Below are positions 57,008-64,000 of a DNA stretch of 64,000 bases, one piece after another. The stretch is from Amycolatopsis regifaucium (GTDB lineage: Bacteria > Actinomycetota > Actinomycetes > Mycobacteriales > Pseudonocardiaceae). The notes beneath the pieces are model-generated. The model ran no database searches and was not told the origin of the DNA. It worked only from the letters and a program-made list of their open reading frames with translations. The translations under genes were made by a program, and so were the position numbers. Position 1 is the first letter of the stretch. Every line of letters begins with the position of its first letter. Where the stretch lies: the NCBI RefSeq assembly GCF_001613935.1, contig NZ_LQCI01000034.1:1093031-1157030 (forward strand), given 5' to 3'.

Positions 57008-57655
57008 TCAGCGACCCAGCCCGGCTTCGCGGGCGCGCACGATGGCTTCGGCGCGGTCCGTGACGTGGAGCTTGCTGAACACGTTGGAAATGTGGTTCCG
57101 CACGGTTTTCGGGCTGAGACACAGGGTGCTGGCGATGGCGGTGTTGCTGTGGCCGCCCGCGATGAGCGAGAGGACTTCTCGTTCGCGGACGGTCAGTTCC
57201 GGGAACACCGTGTCCGCGGCCGGTTGCGAGTGATTGAAGAAGCCGAGGACTCGCGTCGCGATATCGGGCCCGAAGATCGCTTCGCGCCTTGCGACGGCGT
57301 GAACGGCGCGAATGATTTCGTCGGGTTCGGCGTCTTTCAGCAGATATCCGCGGGCTCCCGCCCGCATCGCGGAGAAAACGGATTCGCTTTCGTCCGCCAT
57401 GGTGAGGATGAGCACGCCGACGTCGGGCCGTTCGGCGACGATGTGCCGGGTCGCTTCGGCGCCGCTGAGATCGGGTAAATGCAGGTCCATGACCACGACG
57501 TCCGGTCCGAGGGCACTCGCCGCGCTGATCGCGTGTGCCCCGCTCGCGGCCTCACCGACCACGTCGATCTGTGGTTCGTTGGTCAGTAGTGTGCACACCC
57601 CGAATCGGAACAATGGATGGTCGTCGACCACGAGCACGCGAAGGCGTTCGTTCAT
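57008..57655 (-). CDS. NarL/FixJ family response regulator
   Basis: This 215-residue protein has a receiver with D57 (VVVMDLHLPDLSG; acidic D11-D12) and a LuxR helix-turn-helix (LTVREREVLSLIAGGHSN; TVRNHISNVFSKLHV). No kinase gene is adjacent, so it is an orphan here. Confidence 0.92.
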   Translation of the reverse strand: MNERLRVLVVDDHPLFRFGVCTLLTNEPQIDVVGEAASGAHAISAASALGPDVVVMDLHLPDLSGAEATRHIVAERPDVGVLILTMADESESVFSAMRAGARGYLLKDAEPDEIIRAVHAVARREAIFGPDIATRVLGFFNHSQPAADTVFPELTVREREVLSLIAGGHSNTAIASTLCLSPKTVRNHISNVFSKLHVTDRAEAIVRAREAGLGR

Positions 57656-57815
57656 CCGGTTTCCCCCCTGTCTCCCCGACGCGGCACGCTAACGAGAGGG
57701 CCGGTCGCGGACAACGCGTGGTCCGGACAGCGGACCGGCGAGAATTAAACGCCCGATGAGTGTCGCGTATCGCGGGGTTCCGCCCAAGACATTAACCCTT
57801 TCGGCCCAGGCGGGG

Positions 57816-57879
57816 GAGCAAGGGACCTTTGCTAGCGTTCGTTAGTACACTAACTAACGGGAGCAAAGGTCCCTTGCTC
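57816..57879. repeat. 18-bp inverted repeat, AGCAAGGGACCTTTGCT type
   Basis: Arms 57816-57833 and 57862-57879 pair perfectly; an inner GTTAG/CTAAC stem is possible in the loop. The arm word also occurs at 23075 and 60985. It lies 12 bases past the 3' end of the NmrA gene on the minus strand and likely ends that transcript. Confidence 0.75.
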
Positions 57880-57891
57880 TCTTTCCGCAGG

Positions 57892-58728
57892 TCAGGCGAA
57901 GGCCGCAGCGTGCTCGCGAGCCCAGTCGGCGAACGTCAACGGCGCCCGGCCGAGGAGTTCGCGGACGGTGTCGAACACGATCTCCTCGTTTCCGGCGGAC
58001 TGCCGTTTGAGTTCGAAGAGCCCCTCGATCGTGGAAGCGGGCCAGCCGTACCCGAGCATCTTGGCGCGGGCATCGGCTTCGGGTTCCTCGACGTAGGTGA
58101 GTGGTCGTCCGAGGACATCGCCCAGGATCTCGACCTGGCGCCGCGTCGTGAGAGCCTCGCCGCCGGTGATCGGATATGTCTTGCCCGCGTGCCCGTCGGT
58201 GGTCAGCACGGTCGCGGCGACTTCGGCGATGTCACGGACGTGCACCAGCGCGGACGCCGGATCGCCTTCCGGGACCCGGATGACGCCGTCGCCGCGTACG
58301 GCGGGCAGCCAGGCGAACCGGTTGTCCATGAACGTGCCGGGCCGCAGGATCGTCCAGTCCGGCCCGGCCTCGCGCACGGCCTCTTCGGCGGCGGCGTGCA
58401 CCGAGGAGATCGGATCCGTCTGTCCGAAATGGACGCCGGTGGTGGAGAGCTTGACGAGCCGGTCGACGCCGGTCGCCGCCTTGACCACCGCGCGTTCCTG
58501 GGTGAGCCCGTCCGCGCCGTGCCCGGAAGTGAGGATGAAGACGCGATCGACGCCGTCGAGCAGCGCCGGGTCGAAGGCGTCGAGATCACCGGCGGCGACT
58601 TCGGCACGCGGATCGAGGCGGGCACGGGCGGGATCACGGGTCAGCGCGCGTACGCGAGCGCCCTTGTCCAGCAGCATGGGGACGAGTTCGCGGCTGATTT
58701 TGCCGGTGGAACCGAGAACGAGGATCAT
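57892..58728 (-). CDS. NmrA-like NAD(P)-binding protein
   Basis: This 278-residue atypical short-chain dehydrogenase/NmrA protein has the dinucleotide motif ILVLGSTGKISRELVPML and ALTRDPARARLDPR, with YVEEPEADARAKMLGYG near the C-terminus. It may sense NAD(P) redox state or reduce quinones. It follows the exporter gene by 12 bases. Confidence 0.88.
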   Translation of the reverse strand: MILVLGSTGKISRELVPMLLDKGARVRALTRDPARARLDPRAEVAAGDLDAFDPALLDGVDRVFILTSGHGADGLTQERAVVKAATGVDRLVKLSTTGVHFGQTDPISSVHAAAEEAVREAGPDWTILRPGTFMDNRFAWLPAVRGDGVIRVPEGDPASALVHVRDIAEVAATVLTTDGHAGKTYPITGGEALTTRRQVEILGDVLGRPLTYVEEPEADARAKMLGYGWPASTIEGLFELKRQSAGNEEIVFDTVRELLGRAPLTFADWAREHAAAFA

Positions 58729-58740
58729 CGAAAAAACTCC

Positions 58741-60117
58741 TTAATGGTGGCGCCGCAGCTGGACGCGCGGCAGGGAGAGGGAGGCGGTGAGGCCGATCAC
58801 GAGAGCGGGGACCATCACCCAGAACACGCCGTTGAGCGCGGAGGCGTAGCCGGCGGGACTGTCGGTGCCGAACGCGCTGGTGAACACCGCGCCGAAAACG
58901 GTCAGCCCGGCCGTGGTGCCGAGGGAGCGCAGGAAACCGACGGTCGCCGAAACGGCGCCGAGGTCGGTCCGGGGGACACCCTGCTGGGCCGCCATGGAGA
59001 GCACCTGCATGTTGAGCCCGGCCGCCGCGCCGAACACGACGAGATAGGCGACGACGAGCGGCAACGGGGTCGCTTCGTCCATTGTGGACATGGCGAGGGC
59101 GGCGGCGAGGCCGAGCGTCATGCTGAGGATCGGGGCCCAGCGATAGGCGCCGGTCTTGGCGATGATCCGGCCCGCGACCATCGACGACGCGGCGACCGCG
59201 AGCGTCATCGGCAGCAGCAGGAGCCCGGCTTCGGAAGGTCCGGCGCCACCCGCGGTCTGCAGGAAGAGCGCCAGGTAGTTGACCGAACCGAGGAAGACGA
59301 ACCCGGCCGCGGCACTGGCGAGCACGCTCAGGCCGAACATCCTGACGCGGAACAGCCGGAGCGGGATGATCGGCTCGGCCGCCCGGCGCTCGATGACCAG
59401 GAAGACGACGAGCAACACGGCGCCGATCGACGCGGACAGCGGTGTCGCCAAGGTCAGGCCGACGATCGCGCCGGACAGGGCGACGATCCCGGCGAAGTCG
59501 AACGGTGCGGTCGTCCGTCGTCGTTCGAGCCGGAGAAAGCGCGCGACGGCGCCGAGGGCCACCAGCCCGACCGGCACGTTGACCAGGAAGATCGACCGCC
59601 AGCCCGCGAGGTCGGTCAGTACCCCGCCGACGACCGGCCCCGCCAGCGAGGATCCGGCGAAACAGAGGGAGAACCAGGCGAAGTAGCGGGCGCCTTCGCG
59701 ACCGGGGAACAGTTCGCCGATGATCGCGGCGACCGCGACGAACAGGCCGCCGGAGCCGATGCCCTGCAGGACGCGGGCGGCGATCAGCAGCGGCATCGTC
59801 GGCGCGAGCGCGCAGGCGAGGGAGCCGAGGACGAACAGCGCGATCGCGGCGAGAACGACGCGTTTGCGGCCGAAGAGGTCGCCCAGCTTCCCGTAGACGG
59901 GCGCGCTGACGCTGCCGGCCAGCAGGTAGGCGGTGGTGACCCAGGTGAACGACGCGGCGCCGCCGAGTTCGCCGACCATGCGCGGGAGGGCCGTGGCGAC
60001 GACCTGGGAGTCGAGCATCGCCAGGAACACGGCGGCGAAGAGCCCGACGAGGGCAAGGGTGTGATGGACGCGCGGAGGCGCGCCGAGAGCGGTGCTCAAG
60101 AAAAGAGATCCATTCAC
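58741..60117 (-). CDS. MFS drug exporter, DHA2 type
   Basis: This 458-residue major facilitator protein has about 14 helices, motif A GKLGDLFGRKRVVLAAI, and motif C-like SLAGPVVGGVLTDLAGW. The first helix ends LAMLDSQVVATALP. Related in type to the exporter at 27402 but a separate copy. The GTG start lacks a strong ribosome binding site. It forms an operon with the NmrA-like gene. Confidence 0.9.
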   Translation of the reverse strand: MNGSLFLSTALGAPPRVHHTLALVGLFAAVFLAMLDSQVVATALPRMVGELGGAASFTWVTTAYLLAGSVSAPVYGKLGDLFGRKRVVLAAIALFVLGSLACALAPTMPLLIAARVLQGIGSGGLFVAVAAIIGELFPGREGARYFAWFSLCFAGSSLAGPVVGGVLTDLAGWRSIFLVNVPVGLVALGAVARFLRLERRRTTAPFDFAGIVALSGAIVGLTLATPLSASIGAVLLVVFLVIERRAAEPIIPLRLFRVRMFGLSVLASAAAGFVFLGSVNYLALFLQTAGGAGPSEAGLLLLPMTLAVAASSMVAGRIIAKTGAYRWAPILSMTLGLAAALAMSTMDEATPLPLVVAYLVVFGAAAGLNMQVLSMAAQQGVPRTDLGAVSATVGFLRSLGTTAGLTVFGAVFTSAFGTDSPAGYASALNGVFWVMVPALVIGLTASLSLPRVQLRRHH

Positions 60118-60349
60118 TGGAAGAAACGAGGGAACGCGAGGGACCCGGAACGCTGCTTCGAACGCAGCCCCGGCATCCCCGCCAAGACGGGAAAAGGCTC
60201 AACCGTCATCCGAGCCGGATGCGGTCCTCTTCGCGCTTGGCGATCACCTCGAATTCGTCCCGCTCGACCGTACGAACCCGGTCGGCGTCACCTGTGAAGG
60301 AACGTTGACATGGATGACCCTAGACAATCACATGTCTTTTGACAAGTAC
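60118..60349. other. Intergenic region of 232 bases
   Basis: Contains the presumed promoter of the exporter/NmrA operon. An AT-rich segment near 60310-60352 carries TTTTGACAAGTAC and ACATGTC elements where a regulator could bind. No gene or strong terminator seen. Confidence 0.4.
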
Positions 60350-60889
60350 TTAGCGGAGCGGGATGACGTCTTCGTCCGGCTCGTCGCTGTCCCGGCGGCG
60401 TTTGCCCAGCTCATCCGGGAAGACCCACTTCTTGAAACCCCAGAAGCGGAAGAACATGGCCAGGAGCATGCCGATGATCGACCCGCTGGTGAAGTCCGCG
60501 AACTCCTGGACGAACCGCGTCACGTGCGGCACTTCGAGATCGAAGATGTAGCGCGATGTGTACAGCGGGATCAGGTTGACCACCACGGCGATCCCGCTGA
60601 TCACGAAGAAGAGCGCCGCCTCGTGGTGCCGCTCGCGGCCACCGCGGGTCCGGAAGGACCATTCGCGGTTGAGGATGTAGGACACGATCGTGGCGACGAT
60701 GATCGCGATCGCCTTCGCGGTGGTCGGCTTCGACTCCAGCACGCTGAGCTTCAGCAGGTACCAGACTCCGTTGTCGACCAGGAACGTCGTGCCGCCGACG
60801 ATCCCGAACTTCAGCAGTTCACGGTGCTTGATCAGCACGGATCGGAACGGCTCCGGCGTCCGGGAAAGGACGGATTCGACCACGGTCAC
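60350..60889 (-). CDS. GtrA-like membrane protein, copy 1
   Basis: This 179-residue protein with four helices has the GtrA signature KFGIVGGTTFLVDNGVWYLL and NREWSFRTRGGRER. GtrA proteins help flip or transfer lipid-linked sugars. It is a paralogue of the gene at 61015. M. tuberculosis has a GtrA gene (Rv3277) in the same conserved neighbourhood. Confidence 0.9.
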   Translation of the reverse strand: MTVVESVLSRTPEPFRSVLIKHRELLKFGIVGGTTFLVDNGVWYLLKLSVLESKPTTAKAIAIIVATIVSYILNREWSFRTRGGRERHHEAALFFVISGIAVVVNLIPLYTSRYIFDLEVPHVTRFVQEFADFTSGSIIGMLLAMFFRFWGFKKWVFPDELGKRRRDSDEPDEDVIPLR

Positions 60890-60984
60890 CCGGCCAGTCT
60901 AATTCGCGCGGGCCCTCGAATGGGCTGGTAGGGCATAGCCAGAGCGTTATATGACACTTTGGGCGATTCTTCGAGCGACGGGGG

Positions 60985-61001
60985 AGCAAGGGACCTTTGC
61001 T
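60985..61001. repeat. AGCAAGGGACCTTTGCT element
   Basis: A single copy of the 17-base near-palindrome also present at 23075 and 57817. It lies between the two GtrA genes, 14 bases past the 3' end of copy 2 on the minus strand. Confidence 0.55.
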
Positions 61002-61014
61002 ATCACTTCCCAGG

Positions 61015-61515
61015 TCAGGCGGCCCGGTCGTCCAGGTCGTCCGGAGCGCGGCGCCCGCCGCCCCGCAGCAGCCGCGGCCGCGCGCCGGCTTCCGGGAACA
61101 CCCACTTCTTGAACGACCACCACCGGAACACCGTGCCGAGCAGCGTCCCGACGAGCACGCCGCTGACGAAGTCCGCGATCTCCTGGGTCAGCAACCCGAC
61201 GTGCGGCTGCTCCAGCCCGAGCACATACCGCGAGACCAGCTGCGGAAGCGCGTTGAGCCCGAGCGCGATCGCGCTGAGCAGGAAGAAGAGCGCGGCCTCG
61301 TGGGCCCGCTCACGACCGCCCCTGGTGCGAAAGGACCATTCGCGATTCGCCACGTAGGAGAAAACGGTCGCCACCAGGACGCCGATGACCAGGGCGGTCA
61401 CCGGTTTGTCGGTCAGCACGGTGAACTTCAGCCCGTAGGTGATCGTCATCGTGATGACGAAACTCGCACCCCCGACCATGGCGAAACGCAGCAGTTCCCG
61501 GTGTTTCGCCAGCAT
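61015..61515 (-). CDS. GtrA-like membrane protein, copy 2
   Basis: This 166-residue four-helix paralogue of the gene at 60350 shares NREWSFRTRGGRER followed by HEAALFF, and the FKKWVFPEAG end. The loops and C-terminal tail differ. It lies 12 bases downstream of the sigma-factor gene and is probably cotranscribed with it. Confidence 0.9.
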   Translation of the reverse strand: MLAKHRELLRFAMVGGASFVITMTITYGLKFTVLTDKPVTALVIGVLVATVFSYVANREWSFRTRGGRERAHEAALFFLLSAIALGLNALPQLVSRYVLGLEQPHVGLLTQEIADFVSGVLVGTLLGTVFRWWSFKKWVFPEAGARPRLLRGGGRRAPDDLDDRAA

Positions 61516-61527
61516 GGGGGCACGCTA

Positions 61528-63819
61528 CTAAAGGAGACCGCCGAAGACTCCTTCGGGCTTCACGGTCGGCTTCGACTTGCCCGGCCGCGGTGGCGCGCTG
61601 GTGGTCGTGGCCGGCGGGGCCTGATCCTGCTTCGCCGGTTCTGAAGGCGTCGCTGACGGCGATGGCTTCTTCGACGGGGCAGGCCATCCAGGTCGCTCTG
61701 ACTTCGTCGTCTCCGATGTGGCCGGAGGCTTCGACGTGACCGAAGGCACCGACGGCAGCGAAGGCGGAGTGGTCGGCGGAAGCAGCGCGGAGTCGTCACA
61801 CCAGTGGTGCCAGCAGCCGAAGTAGACCTCCACCGGCTTCGCCTTCGCGACACCGAGGGTGGCGTTCACCGTCACCGGGAGGTTGTCCGCGGGACGACCC
61901 TTCAGCCGGACCCACAGGCTGACCTGACGCCCCGGGGTCAGCGAGCCGCGCGAAGTGCACGACGCGCCTTCGCCGGTCGGCCGGCACGGGATGCCGTACA
62001 CGCTCCAGGAGTTGAGCACCCGGTGGTCGAGGGTGATCGTCACCGGCTTCGTCGTCTTGCCCGTGTTCTTCACGCGGACCAGCACCAGCGGGTTCCGGTT
62101 CCACGGGAACGCCGACAAACCGTCGCTCTCGGCCCGCAGGACGAGGTCGTCCGGTGGCGCGGGCACCTTGACCTTCACCGCGACCGACACCTTGATCCGC
62201 GCGCCCGCCGTCACCGAACCGGTCACCATGCTGCCGTCGACGGCCGTATCGTCGGCGAGCAACCGGAACGTCAGCACCGCGGACTGGCCCGGTTCGAGTC
62301 CGGTGCCGGTCCGGCAAGTCACCGTGCCGGTGCCGCCGGGGCAGCTCACCGCGATCGGAGCGGGCGCCTGCTGCCGGAAGCCGGTCACTGCCGGTGCGCC
62401 ACCGCCGGCGGCGGGGACGGCCGTCACGCCCTTCGGCAGGTTCAGCGAGACCGCGACGGGTTCGGACTTCGAGCCGCCGTCGTTGCGCACGGTGATCGGC
62501 AGGTTGGCTTCCTCGCCGGGCTGGAGCTGGACACCACCGGCCGGGGTCGCCGCCGTCATCACCGGAGGCGACGGGATCACCGGCGACGGCGGCGCGGGCT
62601 GCTCGGCGGGCGGAGGCTGCTGCGCGGGCGGCGGCTGCTGAGCAGGAGGTTGCTGGGCGGGCGGAGGCTGCTGAGCAGGAGGTTGCTGAACCGGCGGTGG
62701 CTGCTGCGCGGGCGGGGGCTGCTGGGCAGGCGGCGGTTGCTGGGCGGGCGGCGGTTGCTGAGCAGGGGGCGGTTGCGGTGGCTGGGGAGCGGGTGCCGCG
62801 GCGGGCGGCGGGACGGACGCCGCCGCGGGGATCTCCTGGGTACCGCCACCGGCGGCGAGGGCCACCGCGACGGCGGCGACGATGGCCGCGCCCGATCCGG
62901 CCACCCCGGCGAACTGACGCGGTCCGGCCGCGGCGGCGCCCGCCGCCCCGCCCGAACTCGAACCCGCGGCGGCGGCCGTCGCGGCCGCGGTGACCGCGCC
63001 CGCCTTGCCCGCCCCGGCGGTGGCCAGGTAACCGAGCGCCGCGCCACCGAGCACGATCGGCGCGATGATCCCGCGCAGACCGCCGTTGATGTCGGCCAGT
63101 TCCGCGGCCAGCGCGCGGCATTTCTCGCATTCGTCCAGGTGGCTCTCCACCTGCGCCCGTTCGCGTTTCGACAGGCCGTCGCGGGTCCACGCGCCGAGCT
63201 TGTCCGCACTCGCGCGGCAGCGTTCACCGGCGTTCTCGGCCAGGTGGACCTGCAGATACGCCTGGCGGAGGCCTTCGCGGGCCCGGTAGGCCAGCGCGGA
63301 GACGCCGTTCGCGGTCAGCCCCAGCAGCGGCGCGACCTCGGCGGGGCTCTGTCCCTCGATCTCGGTGTGCCACAGCACCGCCTGCCACCGCTCGGGCAGC
63401 CGGGTGAACGCCTTCGCGGCGAGCGTGCGCTCGAGCCCGGCGACGGCGGTGTCGGAGAAGGGGACAGTCAGCGCTTCGCCCACCGCGCCGCCGACGTCGG
63501 ACATGTCCTCGTTCAGGTCGACGCGCTTTTCTTTGCGCGTCTTGTCGTAGGCGGTGTGCCGGAGCGCTGTCAGCAGGTACGCGCGGAACGCCGTGTCGGG
63601 GCCTTTGCCGCCACGCAGCGTGTCCAGGACCTTCGCGAAGGCTTCCGAAACGAGGTCGTCGGCTTCCGAACTCGACCGGGCGAGCTGGCGGGCGAGATTG
63701 TGCGCCGCGCCGGCGTGACGTTCGTAAAGCGTTCCGTAAGACGCGATCTTCCCGTCACGCACCTCGGCGATCAGCTCGGCGTCACTCTTACCGGAGAGAT
63801 CGGCGGGAACGATGGACAC
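61528..63819 (-). CDS. ECF sigma factor fused to zinc finger, membrane segments and extracytoplasmic tail
   Basis: The 763-residue product has sigma region 2 (about 15-95) and region 4 (about 130-190, with LTANGVSALAYRAREGLRQA). A zinc-finger anti-sigma motif H227-xxx-C231-xx-C234 follows, then two hydrophobic segments (about 250-270 and 308-325), a Pro/Gln repeat (350-406), a beta-sandwich-like region (420-670, with paired cysteines) and a Pro/Ser tail. It appears to join sigma, anti-sigma and sensor in one membrane protein. It is roughly four times longer than a standard ECF factor. Confidence 0.9.
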   Translation of the reverse strand: MSIVPADLSGKSDAELIAEVRDGKIASYGTLYERHAGAAHNLARQLARSSSEADDLVSEAFAKVLDTLRGGKGPDTAFRAYLLTALRHTAYDKTRKEKRVDLNEDMSDVGGAVGEALTVPFSDTAVAGLERTLAAKAFTRLPERWQAVLWHTEIEGQSPAEVAPLLGLTANGVSALAYRAREGLRQAYLQVHLAENAGERCRASADKLGAWTRDGLSKRERAQVESHLDECEKCRALAAELADINGGLRGIIAPIVLGGAALGYLATAGAGKAGAVTAAATAAAAGSSSGGAAGAAAAGPRQFAGVAGSGAAIVAAVAVALAAGGGTQEIPAAASVPPPAAAPAPQPPQPPPAQQPPPAQQPPPAQQPPPAQQPPPVQQPPAQQPPPAQQPPAQQPPPAQQPPPAEQPAPPSPVIPSPPVMTAATPAGGVQLQPGEEANLPITVRNDGGSKSEPVAVSLNLPKGVTAVPAAGGGAPAVTGFRQQAPAPIAVSCPGGTGTVTCRTGTGLEPGQSAVLTFRLLADDTAVDGSMVTGSVTAGARIKVSVAVKVKVPAPPDDLVLRAESDGLSAFPWNRNPLVLVRVKNTGKTTKPVTITLDHRVLNSWSVYGIPCRPTGEGASCTSRGSLTPGRQVSLWVRLKGRPADNLPVTVNATLGVAKAKPVEVYFGCWHHWCDDSALLPPTTPPSLPSVPSVTSKPPATSETTKSERPGWPAPSKKPSPSATPSEPAKQDQAPPATTTSAPPRPGKSKPTVKPEGVFGGLL
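62602..62772 (-). repeat. Coding repeat for Pro/Gln-rich linker
   Basis: About ten tandem copies of a five- to six-residue unit (PPPAQQ, with PPAQQ and PPPVQQ variants) encoded within the sigma-factor fusion gene. The repeat would span the cell wall as a rigid linker. Its length may vary between strains by slippage. Confidence 0.8.
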
Positions 63820-63850
63820 GGGACTCCTTCAGCTGCTGGTTGGGCGGGTT

Positions 63851-64000
63851 CTACTCGTCTTGACGCCCGAACAGGCCCAGTGTGACGGACCGGGCGACGT
63901 ACGTCACCTCGCGGTCCCGCCGATGACCCGGAGGGCGCAACAGCTTCACCCGTGGCGGGTTACCGAAGAGTTCGGAAAGATCCTTGGAAAACGCCGTCAC
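63851..64000 (-). CDS. C-terminal fragment of an unrecognised protein
   Basis: A 49-residue open frame ending in TAG at 63851 and running off the right edge, with the sequence DLSELFGNPPRVKLLRPPGH near the edge and VTLGLFGRQDE at the end. Charged, soluble; no family recognised. It lies upstream of the sigma-factor gene on the same strand, separated by about 30 bases. Confidence 0.5.
   Translation of the reverse strand: MTAFSKDLSELFGNPPRVKLLRPPGHRRDREVTYVARSVTLGLFGRQDE

Noticed and set aside
57829..60297. An 822-codon open frame on the plus strand over the NmrA and exporter genes.
   Set aside because: The product is Arg/Glu-rich with no recognisable domain, while the minus strand encodes two complete known families.
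62602..62772. A regular short repeat that could be mistaken for a CRISPR or satellite array.
   Set aside because: The units are 15-18 bases without spacers and keep the reading frame of a Pro/Gln linker.
61804..63885. A 693-codon plus-strand frame opposite the sigma-factor gene, with a Gly/Arg repeat.
   Set aside because: It is the antisense reading of the Pro/Gln repeat gene. Sigma, zinc-finger and membrane motifs are on the minus strand.

Overview
The window is high-GC actinobacterial chromosome, dense with genes and with many GTG starts, ATGA/GTGA overlaps and purine-rich ribosome binding sites. Gene order matches parts of the Mycobacterium tuberculosis Rv3275-Rv3285 and Rv3302-Rv3306 regions (recalled from memory). 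Together with the actinobacterial families present (DUF397/XRE pairs, DUF1707, SAV_915-like, TNT toxin, class F sortase), this points to a Pseudonocardiaceae-like organism, probably Amycolatopsis. The genus is an inference. I see no rRNA, tRNA, CRISPR array, insertion sequence, integrase or prophage.

Layout. 1-6 kb: the N-terminal part of a Ser/Thr kinase gene, then mutA-mutB-meaB (methylmalonyl-CoA mutase and its GTPase chaperone). 6-10 kb: an M20 amidohydrolase, a gamma-glutamylcyclotransferase-like protein and an LpdA-type flavoprotein, in the mycobacterial order. 9.8-12.6 kb: a class F sortase with three small secreted proteins that share a C-terminal Pro/Gly-rich signature. 12.6-18.5 kb: glycerol genes glpK, glpF and glpD (glpD divergent), then an aldehyde dehydrogenase. 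18.5-25.3 kb: acetyltransferase, two DUF1707 proteins, biotin carboxylase/BCCP, a dicarboxylate symporter and maf. 25.4-31.6 kb: secreted GH3 glycosidase, PadR-controlled drug exporter and an XRE/DUF397 regulatory set. 31.7-33.6 kb: accE-accD.

33.6-48.5 kb is a mosaic of small regulator-enzyme pairs: a two-component system, MarR with flavin oxidoreductases, an AraC/GlxA-type regulator, ArsR with SRPBCC, MerR with thioredoxin, a hydrolase/phosphatase/YdcF operon and an NlpC/P60 cell-wall enzyme. 48.5-51 kb returns to the conserved block (birA, a PH-domain membrane protein, mvaB). 51-53 kb holds a TNT-domain toxin with a candidate immunity gene, then hisN. 53-58 kb holds an OmpR-type two-component system, an orphan DUF4255 (Pvc16-like) gene with its LuxR regulator, and a NarL-type regulator. 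58-64 kb has a second exporter/NmrA pair, two GtrA paralogues and a 763-residue ECF sigma factor fused to a zinc finger, membrane segments and an extracytoplasmic tail.

Functional theme. AccA/AccD/AccE carboxylase, BirA (which biotinylates AccA) and MutAB/MeaB would together convert propionyl-CoA to succinyl-CoA; MvaB links to leucine breakdown. The glp genes feed glycerol into central metabolism. Many gene junctions carry perfect or near-perfect inverted repeats built from a few recurring words. This hairpin family is one of the more unusual features of the window, along with the sortase cluster, the TNT pair, the DUF4255/LuxR pair and the sigma-factor fusion.
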